The notes under the pieces are model-generated. The model searched no databases and was not told the origin of the DNA. It worked only from the letters and a program-made list of their open reading frames with translations. Made by a program: the position numbers and the translations under genes. Shown here piece by piece: positions 39,701-51,400 of a stretch of 64,000 nucleotides of DNA. Origin of the DNA: Ophiodon elongatus (Eukaryota; Chordata; Actinopteri; Perciformes; Hexagrammidae). The stretch lies in the NCBI GenBank assembly GCA_016806645.1, contig JACSYO010000415.1, forward strand, positions 3,572,001 through 3,636,000, written 5' to 3'. Each line of letters starts with the position of its first letter. Position 1 is the first letter of the stretch.

Positions 39701-41851
39701 CAATATTCATCCATCCCACTAATGCATTGCTCTATCATTCTCCTGCCTCTTTTCATCCAGACGCTACGTCCCTTCTTGGCATCCTGTCAGAGCTACCTGG
39801 CATTGTTGGGGGCGCCGCCCAGCAGCAGCATGATGCACGTGGGCACGTTCATCTCTCTGTCCTCTGAGCTCGCTGTGGCTGCTGCACCGCTGCACTTTCG
39901 CCTGTCAAAAGGACGGCTTTATCAGCGCATGACCATCAGAGAGCTGCAGGTACAAGAGGAGGGGAATGGGGTCGCTATGCCAAACATAGTGGGACTGAAT
40001 CCGCCGCAATGATTGATTTTCTTTTACGTACATCGGCCAACAGAACCAGGCCCCTGCCATTGATTGGCTGGGCTGTCTGCAGGCCGTTTTCCATCCACTG
40101 CCACTCATCGAAGACGATCATGTCCTTCTGCATAACTCCCCCTACATCATGCAAATGTCCCGCATCATTGACAAATGGCTGAACAAGCATGAGCTGAGCT
40201 CCAGGTACTGTTAGTGACACAAAACAAACCATAATCAAACATGGATAGACTTTTCCTGTTATTTCTTTTCTCTTTTTTTTTTGACCATGTGCTGTCCCTT
40301 TTGAATCCACTCAGTGGTCCCATGCATACGTACATGGTCCTCTATCTGCTGCACACCCTGATGCCTGCTCTGGGCTCCAGGTTTTCTGAAACAGCAAATA
40401 AGTTGTCTGTGGCTCTGGGCGGCGCTGAAGGGGTGAGTCAACACAGACAAAGCCTCCTGTACTTTTTCAAAAAGATGACAAGTGTGAGTTGGTTTGTTGA
40501 GTCTCGTGGCCTCTTCACCAGGTAGCTGATCGCTGGAAACACTGTGTGTTAGAGACTGAGAGAGGATTTGACTCAGTTCTTATCCACCTTCTCAGTAAAA
40601 GGACAGCGCACAGAGAGGTCAGTGGCCGTCGTGGGGATTTAGGACCTAATTAATCGCGCACCGATTTAATTTTAAGGCTGATGTGTATTTAAGATTTATG
40701 TTTTTCAACAGGCAGAGGAGATTATCCAAAATGTCTTTTCCTCCTTCAAGTCCAAATTACATGAACTCAAGTGGACAGATCAGAAGTCTCTCCAGTTTGT
40801 CATGAAAAAGGTAACAAGTGAAGCAGGAATTGTCATTGTACTTCCTGAAACAGCATTTTGATGCTGTTTTGATATAAAAAATGTCCTCTCCTCCTCCAGG
40901 TTGAATCTTTAATTCCAAGACTTTGGACTACAGATGAGATCTCCAGTGAGGCTGAGCTCGACCTGCTTTTCTCCAAGGTACATTACAGACCTCCATTGGC
41001 TCTTCATCTAAACTCACCTAACACAACTTTCACGCATTTAATGTGACGTACCTCATTTTAATCCGTTTTGATTCCAGGTGACAGTCGGCACAAATAGCTT
41101 CTTCTCCAACTATGTCCAGGTACTTTCCTTGTGGCAAAAGAGACGCATTAAACTCTTGACTGAGAAGGCTGAGGCGGCTGATGTGTAAGTGTCTGCCTCT
41201 ATTCTTAAAGTTGAGAGTTGATATCAATGTTTTGAGTGTGTATTTAGTCTTGTCTCTTTTTCTTTAGTCTGTCTGTCACACCATTTCTCTTGGGTGATGA
41301 GCTCCTCTTTCCCATGGGAATGTTTATCCCTCCTCTCTTCCATCCTACCTATCCTAGGTAAAGTGTACACTGATTTTAAAAAGGCTTTTAAAGGGTTTTC
41401 ACGTGTTCAAGACTTATTATTGAACATTATAGTACACTTTTTGTATTTTTTCTAAACAGGGCAATGAATTATGGTGTGTTGGGTTTCCTTATCGCCAAAG
41501 ATATCCTCCACCTGATTTTGCCTGATGGTAAGAGAAGCTCATATTTGTCATTTTGAGGTTACAGTTTAATAAGAAACTGTTTTTCAGATATCAAAACTGC
41601 CTTCTTTATACTCAACTCAGACCGTTTAATGTAGTATTCCAACAATCTGTCTGTTGTGTTGTAGTTTACTCTCAGAGTAAGATGGTGCATGCTGTGGGGG
41701 AATGTGTGTGGGCTCACTACCTCACTGTGACAGACAACGCGGGCCGAGGTGGAGCGTTTTCTCTCTCAGCAGCGCAGCAGCAGGAGGTGTGGGTGCAGTA
41801 TTCTGCCCTGCAGATAGCGTTGCAGGTGAGCAGCAATCATCAGGCATTTGT

Positions 41852-41906
<55 letters not shown>

Positions 41907-42292
41907 ACAACATTTGAGCTCATACATCCGCATTTATCTCCCCCACAGGCTTATCATCAGAGTCTAAAGAACCACCCGGGTGACACCTCCATCTCAGGAC
42001 TGTCACACACTCGTCTGTTTCTCACATCTTTTTCACAGGTACAGTGGTTTTATTATTCGGTTACTACCGTCATCGCCTTTCCTCTCAGCTAATGATCGCA
42101 TGTTTTTTTTAAATTATATTCCCTTTCCAGGTTCACTGTGACTCAGACCCATACAGCGACGTCATGCCCTTGGAGCCCTCCTTCTTGATTACAGTGATTT
42201 GTGCCAAATCTGACCTGTGTCCCAAAAGCCTGCAGTGCCCCGATAAAACCCAGCAGCATCCATTACAAACATGCTTAGCACCACTCCTCTGA
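36755..42292 (+). CDS. kel: Kell-like M13 family protein, active site degraded
   Basis: Exons: 36755-36781, 38169-38466, 38553-38852, 38975-39096, 39320-39478, 39586-39657, 39761-39949, 40044-40204, 40315-40432, 40522-40617, 40712-40810, 40900-40977, 41078-41184, 41268-41357, 41460-41527, 41665-41825, 41949-42038, 42131-42292; 798 aa. Human KEL is a 732-aa type II glycoprotein of red cells with M13 zinc-endopeptidase fold, cleaving big endothelin-3. Seen here: a cytoplasmic N-terminus, one membrane helix (about residues 75-95), then PCxxxxC and PCDYSLFTCGSD like the M13 ectodomain start. KEL-like blocks follow: FYHSCLDT, LGGWAVSGQW, IQIDQP, APAIDWLGCLQA, LFHPTYPRAMNYG and QIALQAY. The HExxH zinc motif is replaced by KDILH (about 652-656) and the terminal Trp of the family is absent, so catalysis is unlikely. 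The first exon (MSETPIELE, phase 0) is inferred. One intron uses a GC donor. Confidence 0.85.
37274..38120 (+). mobile_element. Internally deleted Tc1-like DNA transposon
   Basis: Lies in kel intron 1. The left end reads CGGCCACTTTATTAGGCACA, and the right end GGTGTACCTAATAA is its inverted counterpart. Between them are degraded remnants of a Tc1/mariner-type transposase gene, recognisable by the order of blocks I know from this common fish family. Most of the catalytic portion is deleted, so the copy is non-autonomous and dead. At 37940-38014 a 21-nt sequence is duplicated around a perfect AT-rich palindrome. The right end is only about 50 bp from the kel exon 2 acceptor. Confidence 0.8.
41855..41903 (+). 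repeat. (GT)n in a short kel intron
   Basis: About 24 GT units within the 123-nt intron between kel exons ending at 41825 and starting at 41949. It fills over a third of the intron, between the donor and the pyrimidine tract. Confidence 0.95.
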
Positions 42293-42639
42293 AGACCAGC
42301 AGGTCTAGTTTGTGAAGTTATTGTTATTATTATTATGGATTTGTCTAACAAAACACCTGGTGCTGTAGAAATGAAGCACACTGATGTTTACCAACTGTTG
42401 TTACAGAGATAGTTTATTATTATTACTCTTGTTTATGGTGGGAGTATGTACAGGTAAATAAAAAAGTTGTTGTTGTTGTTGAGATATGTTTGGTTTTCCA
42501 TAGATTGCACGCTGTTGCATATTCATGTTATTAAAATAAGCATTTGAAAAACTACTTTCACTTCATGTTTCACAGATCTGCGTCCTCGCTTTAAATGCTA
42601 CCATGGTGATAAACAAAACGATTAGTTTTAAATGAGCTC
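42293..42639 (+). other. kel: kel 3' UTR and spacer
   Basis: Contains a polyadenylation signal AATAAA at 42457-42462, followed by a TTG repeat. No open frame of note up to the linker-histone promoter. Confidence 0.55.
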
Positions 42640-42674
42640 GTCTCCTAGGTGATGGAGACAATCACCTAGGAGAC
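42640..42674. promoter_or_regulatory. Perfect 14-bp inverted repeat upstream of linker histone
   Basis: GTCTCCTAGGTGAT (42640-42653), a 7-nt spacer, then its exact reverse complement ATCACCTAGGAGAC (42661-42674). It ends 121 nt before the start codon of the linker-histone gene. Each arm contains CCTAGG and resembles half of an RFX-type X-box; the palindrome could bind a dimer or form a cruciform. The function is inference. Confidence 0.55.
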
Positions 42675-42795
42675 AACAACATAATTGTTATTGTTGGAAA
42701 TACAATCAGGCCACGTGAGCCTGTTACAGTCTCCGACGATCAGCTGGAGAGACTTAGAGGTTTATCTGTTGATATGAAATAAGCGAACAGCCAAG

Positions 42796-44708
42796 ATGCC
42801 GAAGAAAGCCTCAGCTGGAGGGAAGGGGACCGCGAACCACAAGGCTAAAGCGAAGGACAACCCGGCGTCGAAGGCGGTCAGACAGACGGCGAGACCCGCC
42901 AAGACTCCGAGGGGGAAGGGACTCGGGAAAGCCGGAGCCAAGCGATTGGGCCGACTTCTGAAACGAGCCATCCAGGACCAGGAGCCCCCCGCCGGAGGGA
43001 AGGCCTCTCCGCCGAGTGAGTAGCGACAGCCAGCGTTAGTTATTTTAATCCAACGTGAAACTCAAGAGCACTTAAACTAGGTTAGTCTTTTTTATACATA
43101 GATATGTATTTGAGCTAACTTATGACAGCCAACATTTACGTTAATCTTGCTTGGAGGGAAAAGCATGACCTTAGGGTTGGGACTTTAAACTAATGTATTT
43201 TTTTTTTGTTATTAATAAAAGAAAGTATGTAAGATCTCAATTCAAAAGTAGCTACTATGTCAATTTTATTTTATTCAGTGACACAAATGAATTAACTTTT
43301 TAAATAATAACTTTTGTATTCCCTATTCTGAAGAATACAAATGCTGTAGCCTATAATTATTTAAATTGTGTATGCCTTATATTGAAATATAGGCCCTAAA
43401 CAAGACTCGCCTTATAAGATACCCAATGTGAAGAATGTAAGAGGTCAGAGGGCATGACCTCAGTGTCCTCAATGATATCCCTTTATAAAAATGTACTGAA
43501 ATTAAATGTATATTAGATCATAATTAAGTTTATATTCAACCTATCAAAATATATTTGAATATGATCCTTGAAACAAGATACACACTCTCTACTCTTCCAT
43601 AATTTATTTAATTTAGTTATTTTCTTGTCTTTATTGATCTTTCAGAGACTCCTGTTCGCCTTTTCAAGCATCGGATTCAAACTGCGGCTGAGAATGCACC
43701 CAAGACCGACGCAGCAAAGCCGTCCTCGCCCCATTTCCCCCAGCTCATCCTCGGTGTGGTTTCCCAATGCAAACACCGGGGTGGCATCTCCATGGCAGAG
43801 CTTAAGCAGGTGCTGGCTGCTGGAGGCTACGATTTCACCAAGGCCAACAGGCGGATGAGCGTGGTAACTCAAAGGCTGGTTAACGATGAGACTCTTGTTC
43901 GAAATACCAGGACTGCATCGTTCAGACTCAAGGTAAAAGGACCTTCACCTTTATAATGTGATAACTTGTTTGTGTCTGAATTTCAGTTTAGTTGAGAAGA
44001 CAAATGACACTGAATGCCAAACAGGACAGAAAATTGCTGCTTAAATGCTCTGTACATGTTCTACATAATTTATTGAGAGTTGGCCGAAAGTGGAACATCC
44101 TCGCAAGTTTCAATCCATTGAGAGCAGCAGTTTTCTTCCCTGTGCGATGCAGTGTTGGCTTGACCTTTACATTTCAAGTTAGAGACAGCAGGTTTATCCT
44201 GTCAATAATATTCCAAAATGTCTTCATTTTCTCCAAAAATCAGAAACCGACAGACACAAAGCAAGTGAGGACAAGCAGTGTGAAATCCTCAACCTCAAAA
44301 GCTGATCTGAGGCAGAGAAGAAACGCCAACAAATCCTCCAAAGGAGTCAAAAAGTCACAGAGAGAGGCCAGGAAGACTCCCAAACCAAAAGGAAAGACTC
44401 GCAAACCAACAGCCAAACCAAAAGGAAAGACTCGCAAACCAACAGCCAAACCAAAAGGAAAGACTCGTAAACCAACAGCCAAACCAAGAAGGAAGACACT
44501 CCAAGCAAGAGGAAAATCCGCAAAGCCAGCAGGGAAGAAACGCAGATCTGCAACTAACCAAGCAGCCCAGGTTCAAAAGGCACCAAGGGCCTGGAGATGT
44601 CGTCCAAAGCAAAACAGACATCCATACAAGACTTCCTGGAGGAAACAGCCAGCAAGATGGAGGCTGGGATTAAAAACACAGCGGGTTGCCAGGAGAAGAG
44701 CTTACTGA
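42796..44708 (+). CDS. Linker histone H1-like protein, intron-containing
   Basis: Exons: 42796-43015, 43646-43932, 44244-44708; 323 aa as read. Linker histones bind nucleosomal dyads and compact chromatin. Exon 1 encodes a Lys/Ala/Pro-rich basic N-tail starting MPKKASAGG. Exon 2 holds the winged-helix globular domain (about residues 92-165): HFPQLILGVVSQCKHRGGIS, ELKQVLAAGGYDF, a final SFRLK. Exon 3 is a basic C-tail with three 11-residue KPKGKTRKPTA units (33-bp DNA repeat). Replication-dependent H1 genes lack introns and use a histone stem-loop; this one has introns and an AATAAA signal (44742-44747), like maternal H1M/H1.8-type or other variant H1 genes. The last about 45 residues may be read out of frame (see findings). 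Exact orthology is not determined. Confidence 0.8.
44382..44480 (+). repeat. 33-bp tandem repeat, three units, coding
   Basis: Three near-perfect copies of a 33-bp unit (CCAAAAGGAAAGACTCGCAA and onward) inside the linker-histone tail, encoding KPKGKTRKPTA. Unit differences are single synonymous changes (CGC/CGT), pointing to recent expansion. Confidence 0.9.
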
Positions 44709-44741
44709 TATTAGCATTTAGAGTAATTCACGGTGAGCAGT

Positions 44742-44747
44742 AATAAA
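44742..44747 (+). terminator. Linker histone polyadenylation signal
   Basis: AATAAA 34 nt after the annotated stop codon. Its presence suggests a polyadenylated, replication-independent mRNA. Confidence 0.5.
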
Positions 44748-44959
44748 CAAAAACCTTTCAAGCAATCTGAAATTGTATATTTTCTTTTGATGCATCTGCT
44801 GAGTTAAACTACTTTCTATCGTCTTATTGTCATTGTACGCTTAGGTTCCATGTTCTCAGGGTAATCCATGTACTTTATCATCTCTTAATATGTTGTGTCT
44901 GTGCATTTCACTCTTATCAGTCTATATGAAAGAAAACCACTCATCATTTAGTCAAATAT

Positions 44960-44965
44960 TTTAAT
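44960..44965 (-). terminator. emg1: emg1 candidate polyadenylation signal
   Basis: ATTAAA on the minus strand, about 280 nt after the emg1 stop codon. The linker-histone gene ends about 215 nt away on the other strand, so the two transcripts converge tail to tail. Confidence 0.4.
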
Positions 44966-45246
44966 GCAACTGTATTGATTATCCAAAACTCAGTAAATGG
45001 TGCAATTAATAATGATATAAAATACAGCCACACTCCTAAATGAAAAAGGAACACTTGGTACAGAAACCTGTTTTTTCCACATGGTGGCCAAACACCATCA
45101 TACAAGTATACACATTCAGTGTATAACAGGTTACATGTCTTTGGTCCATGCGGAATGGACATCATATCCATTCCTAGTCCATTGAAAAAGGTCCATGTAT
45201 TCTACTGTCTCTGCCAGGTCAACACCAGTAGTGTATTGACTGTTTG

Positions 45247-47114
45247 TCACAGGACACCCCACACTTCCTCAAAGGCAGAGCACATCTTAGCACAGGTCAG
45301 TGCCGCAGAGAGGGGGTAGTTACTGATGGACACCGTCTTCTCTGTGTAGTCCACATTCACCTAATAAAGACAAAGAGATTGGTAACATAGATATTTGAAG
45401 CTCAGAGTGGTAAATAAGCGACCATTTATAGACGTTTCTTACCGCTCCATGGGCAAAGGCTCCAATCACCACTGTAGCCGGTCCCTCTGGCACCAAAGAC
45501 CGAGGACAGACGGCCTCTCCAGCAGCAGAGAAGGAGGTGGACATGCGGGGGCAGCCGGGAGGCAGATGGTCAGACACTGGGTTTTTAATCATCCTCAAAA
45601 GCCTCTGAGGACCGTCAGCAGCCCTGACACTCAGCTTGTGCAGCAGCTGAACTAAGATACAAGAAGAGAAGAAAGAATGATTAGGGGATCAGCTAGAAAG
45701 AGTTTAGACCATGAAACAATAAAAGAGGAGACTGAACATTTTTCAAACATCAACTCATATATATATGTAGTTTATACACAGAAAGCATTCAACATTAATA
45801 GTTTACCCATAAGGCCACAGAAGCGAGTAAAGGTTCTTGGGATGCGGGTCTGTGGGTTGATCTCTATCAAGGCGTTCTTCTCTGTGTGGACGTAAACCTG
45901 CAACAGGCCTGCCCTGTTCAGTGGGCTGTCCATCAACATGAGTAGAGACTGGTAAAAGGAAATAAAATATTTAGGTATTTTTAAAACTGCTACTACACAA
46001 CCATAACACAAAAAGGACGAAAAACACTATTATACATTTAAACAAATACTGGCAGTATAATTGTATTGATACTACTACTGCTTTAAATAGCTGATATGGA
46101 TTGAAAACAGACAATTTTACACTGTACTGTATTGGTGCATCTCCAACAAGCACCATGACAATTACAATTCACTGCAGGTCTGAAGAAAAACTGCCAAAAG
46201 CAGGTTTTAGTAGACACAAAACAACATTGGAATGTTTAGGCTTTTTATATATATATATATATATTAATTAGATAAACACATAGGATTAACAAATCATTTT
46301 CACGAGTATCCCTTAAATTTGAGTTAAATACACTGGTCTGGTCAATGGTCTCTGATGAACACATTATGTAATGGTGACACTTTTTATCATCTCTATAATA
46401 AAGGTCTACCACTTCCTTCTTTTTAATTATTGTCTGACATATACAGCTATACCAAAATACCTCTGACAGAGTCATGCTGGAGATCAGTATATTTGATTAA
46501 ATTGATGTACTTCCATGATTCGTGTACATTTCAGGGTTGTCTCCACATGGTTGAATGTACCTTGGATGCTGAACCCCAGATCTCAGAATCTCTGCTCAAA
46601 TTTCAGATTTATTCAGTGATTTAAATAATATTTAATTGAAACAAAATGTGACTTCTCTCTGACTGCAGGTCACGACAGACATAAGTTCAGAATACAGTTG
46701 TGCACACTATTCTAAATGAGTGCTTACCTGATGTGTGATGTCTGGTCGTATGTGTCCCGGATTCCTTCCACTTTTGACGATAATATTTTTGTGCTGGTCA
46801 CAGTTTAACAGCTCAAAGGTTTTTCCGACCTGTGAAATACAAAACATGTTATTTTCGTAAAGTTAGCCCAATTTAAAGAAAGGTATGGTTACTGTTGTCA
46901 CGTCCACTGGTAGGAGGCAGGGGCTGCACCACAACAACACACAAAGTCGACCCTCGCGGTTCACCTTCACGGTTTCTAACGACGCTCCCTCCAGAACCAC
47001 GACCAGCCTCCTCTCCGCCATGCGGTCGTGCAGGCTGCGGAGATGTTTGGCAGGTTTTGGCTCATATTCGTCCAAATGTTCAAGACCACGCTTCTTCTCA
47101 TTAGGGGCCGCCAT
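45247..47114 (-). CDS. emg1: EMG1/NEP1 18S rRNA pseudouridine N1-methyltransferase
   Basis: Minus-strand exons in transcript order: 46965-47114, 46728-46829, 45807-45948, 45443-45651, 45247-45360; 238 aa, close to the human 244. EMG1 is a SPOUT-fold, SAM-dependent enzyme. It methylates a pseudouridine in the 18S rRNA decoding region (the hypermodified m1acp3-psi site) and acts as a small-subunit processome factor in the nucleolus. Seen here: a basic variable N-terminus (MAAPNEKKRG), then RRLVVVLEGASLETVKVGKT. Next come PDITHQSLLMLMDSPLNRAG, LIEINPQTRIPRTF, FCGLM, IKNPVSDH and VVIGAFAHG. The C-terminus reads VSISNYPLSAALTCAK...EEVWGV. All conserved blocks are intact. The start codon lies in a GGCGGC/CCATGATGCC context. 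It is head to head with nop2, another ribosome-biogenesis methyltransferase. Confidence 0.95.
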
Positions 47115-47482
47115 GATGCCTTCGATTGGACTGTCGCAGAATTAGTGCGTCACGGGAAAAAAGTGCGCGTTCACGAGAGGGTGTCTTACGACAAATACGT
47201 GCGTACTTTTTCTTTCAATATAGATAACTAAGCAAAAGCTACGATAATACTGTTATAACGTGCTATTTTATGTATATTTAAAAAATAAAAAAAAGAATAT
47301 ATAAAAAATATATATTTGTGCGCGCACGCGCCAGACCACCATCGGCAGCATCGACACCGTCGTGACGTCAATTATGTGCGACGGATGTTCTTCCACAACG
47401 TGTTGAAGGAAAATTCACGTGTAGGTATTTTAATCTTACAGCGTAGAAGCAGAAGTTTGATCAAAAAGGAACCGATTCACGG
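47115..47482. promoter_or_regulatory. Divergent emg1/nop2 promoter and nop2 5' UTR exon
   Basis: Fewer than 300 bp separate the emg1 start (minus) from the presumed nop2 first exon, which ends CACGG before the donor GTGAGT at 47483. A perfect CRE-type TGACGTCA lies at 47363-47370, next to CpG-containing sequence. The region most likely drives both genes. The left border of the nop2 5' exon (about 47400) is a guess; its donor is clear. Confidence 0.6.
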
Positions 47483-48455
47483 GTGAGTTTGTGGAGAATT
47501 ATTTCTGAGATAATTATTTTAAGTCTCAGTCAGTCGGCGTTATTAATCGAGGTCGTACTTTTAACTTGCAAACACGACATGCGGTGCGGAGTTGGGTCAA
47601 CTTAGGTTCATTTTCTGTGTCTGACTGGTCGTTTCAGCTTATTTTGTCAGTACTATGTCACTGCGAAATAACAAAAGCCTTTGAACGCGTTATAATTTAA
47701 GATTTAGGGTACGTAAGTCTCCAGGAATGTAATTTTTAATCCATATAAAATACCATTCGTAGAAGGTATCAATGGTGAACTGAGAAATGTGTGAGACTGT
47801 TTTTACTTCACGCGGCCCGGCTCCTGATCGCTTTTAAATTAGATGCCCATGGAAGTTTGTGTGTCTTTTTAAAAATGATCACAATTGACTTCAAGTCATG
47901 CAGTTGGTGTGCAGGCCTGTTTTCACCAGAACTCCGTCATCATGGATTAATTTTAATTACTTAAGATAAGGTTACAGTTTTTGACAGTTTCTCTGATTAT
48001 GCAATGTTTTAATACAATTTAAGCACTGTAAGAAAAACAGTTGTAAGAACATTTGGCTCAAAACAAGTGTCAACTAAGATATAGTTCAATAAAGTCACAA
48101 ACATGTATTTATATATCTAAACATATACCCTCTCTTTTGCTGTCTTCATACAATTAACTTGAACAACATTTCTTGAGATTTAGCCTAAAAATTAAAACAA
48201 AATGCCCCAAAACATACCACAGGTTAAATGTTTTTTTTTTTTTTGGACTAAATTAAGTTTAGTACAACAAGCTGTAACTTACTGTGTGTAGGTATGTGTA
48301 AAAGCTGTGTGCTTCTCAGCAAATGCGTCCCATTACAGCAGGGCAGCAACACTGGCATCTATTCATATATACTGACAATGTTTTATTGCACAGGATTTGT
48401 AATGATGAAACATTATTTTCCTCTCCTTTTCAGAGTGTCTGTGTAGCTTGGAGTC

Positions 48456-51400
48456 ATGGGTCGGAAGTTGGATCCCACCAGCTATGTGAAGAGAGGGCCA
48501 GGGAGAAAATCCAAGAAGCAGCAAGGAGCAGAGACTGAGTTGGCCAAGTTTATACCTGATGGTGATTATCAGTTATTTATAAAGACACACTAACTCTGGA
48601 AATCTATACCATAAAGTTCACAAACACTTGTTTTTGCTGACTGCATCATTATGACTTGTTTTTAAAAGTTTTTCTTTTATGTTTGCAGAGGAAACAGCAG
48701 CAAAACGCCTGTCAAGTAGAGGCAGGAAAAGGTAAGAGGTCGACTGATTATACAACATAAAATAACATTACTGTGTTTACAAGTTGCTCATTCATATTGT
48801 CATTTTACAGAGCTGCAAAAAGAGTCCAGAATAAAAAAAAGCCTAAAGCTGTTGCTGTGGAAGAGCCAAAGAAAGGTATCCACATCAGTGTTTGCACATG
48901 TGTTTGTGATGTTTTCTATAAACAAGTGCCGATAATTACAACCTAGCTCCTGGATAGAAGGAAGAAAATAAATGTGTATTGGACTTCAACTGATGTGCCT
49001 TTGAATTGTTGTTGCTGAAGTTATTTTTAATCGAAGAATAAATATGCGGTATTAGCTTATCTGTTTCTTTTTCATCCTAAAGGATTCACTGATGAGAACA
49101 GTAAATGGTTGACACCAGCAAAGAGGAAGAGAGAAAGTGATGAACCTGAAAGTGATGATGACGACAGTGATGAACACTGGGAGCAAGAGGAAGACGATGA
49201 GGAGCAGAAGCAGCCGGAACAGACGAAGAAGGGAGCAAAAGACCAAGGAAAGAAGGGTGCCAAATTAGGAATTAAAGAAGTGGAGGAGGATGATGACGAC
49301 GATGATGATGATGACATGGTTGACGACTACGGTGCAGTTGAGGACAGCAGTGGTGAGGAAGCCGTGGAAGAAGACAGTGATGGAGAGGAAGTATGTGAAA
49401 TTGTTCTATAACTTTTTGTTGTTTCTCTATACTTCACTGTTGATATATTGTGTATATATACATATGTGTCATTAGGTGTGGCAACAAAATCTGGAGTGTG
49501 TCTTTAAGGGTAATGTGATAAACATAGTTAATTTGATTTAATGACAACTCTCCTTGTTTTTTTTTCACATTTAGCTTCTTCCCATTGAGCGTGCAGCCAA
49601 GAAAGAGAAAAAGAAGCAGGAAACCATGGCTCAAGATGATGATGAGGAAGATGATGATGATGATGAAGATGGTGGTGAAAAGGAAAAGAAATCAGATGCC
49701 GACACAGATGAGGAAGACACAGTCCAAGCCAACATGGATGAAATGGATGCATTCAGGCTACCTGATGCAGAGGAAAGTGAGAAGGAAGGTGAGTGACTTT
49801 CAATTTTTCCAAAAAGATTCTTCTCTTTTAAAGCAGCAAAAGAGGTCTAAATATTTGTCTTATCTCCGTTGTTAGGCAAACTTCCCCTGGACCTGAAGAC
49901 AATCTATCAAAGAGTTAAGGACAACGTTGATGTCCTTTGTAATTTTTCAACAAAAAGGGAAGTGGGGAAAGAAAGATCAGAGTACATCTCTCTTCTGAAG
50001 AAGGATCTCTGTACTTATTACAGCTACAACTACTTCCTCCTTGAGAAATTAATGGACCTCTTCCCTCTCTCAGAGGTGGGTGAATTTATTTATTTTTCCT
50101 CTGTAGTAACAAAGACATTGATGTTCTTCTCATGTTTGAACATGTTGCTGTTGTCAAGACCTGATTGAGAATGTGTGTTGAGTTAAATCATTTTTTGACT
50201 GTAAAGTTTTGTTTTTTTCCCCTTTCTTTATAGCTGGTTGATTTCCTTGAGGCCAATGAAATTCAGAGACCTGTCACTATTCGGACCAACACACTGAAAA
50301 CAAGGAGGAGGGATCTTGCCCAGGTAACGGCTTGGGGTGGGCTTTGTAGTATTTCATACAAGTCAACTCACCAAGAAGCAAAAATAAAGTAGTTATAGTA
50401 ATATAATTGATTTGTTTAAAGGATTTAACAGCATTTTGTCAAATAAATAACATTAAAATGCAAGTTCTGCAGTTAGCTGAAGAAAAACTACACTTGGAGG
50501 GGCCTTTTTAGAAAACAAGTGGCAGAAATAAATAGAAGATTAATATATACAAATGTTGATTGTTTGGCATTAGTTCTGAGTGTCGTTAACCCAGAAACCA
50601 CTAAACACAAGAACCCCCTCATCAAATGACTTGACTAATGTGTCTTGTGTCAAATGCTGCCTTCTAGTCCTCATATGTTGAACTCTGGTCTGTTTTTCCT
50701 TGTTTTAGGCTTTGATCAACAGAGGCGTGAACCTTGATCCACTGGGGAAATGGTCTAAAGTTGGTTTGGTCATCTATGACTCCTCAGTACCTGTTGGTAC
50801 GTTTCAGCACATTCAATCTGACTGAAGCTAGTAACGATCTTTTAGTGGAAAATATCTGAGGCCGACTCTAACCACACAGGCTATAATTGTATGATTCGTT
50901 CCATGTTTTAAAACAGGTGCAACCCCAGAGTATCTGTCTGGTCAGTATATGCTGCAAGGGGCCTCCAGTTTTCTCCCCGTCATGGCGCTTTCTCCACAGG
51001 AGGGAGAGTTGGTGTTGGACATGAGCGCAGCTCCAGGAGGCAAGACCACCTATATTGGTAAGATGTGCTGCAGTTATACATTAAAATGATACATTTTATG
51101 AGGGGTTTCAAACTGTTCAATGTGGACTAGGGCTGCAACTAATGATTATTTTCATCAAGGTTTAATCTGCTGTTTCTTTTTTTTTTTTGGATTGATGGAT
51201 TAAACGTTTACGTCTATGAAAATGTCAGAACATTGTGAAAAATGCCCTTTTTTAATTCATGACAACGGAACATGACCTATTTAAAGGGGCAGTGTGTAGT
51301 TTTTAGAGCATCTAGCGGTGAGGTTGCAGATTGCAACCAACTGAGAACTTCGGTGGCCGACGCTAAAGCGCAAATGGTCCTATCTAGAGCCGTGTTTGGT

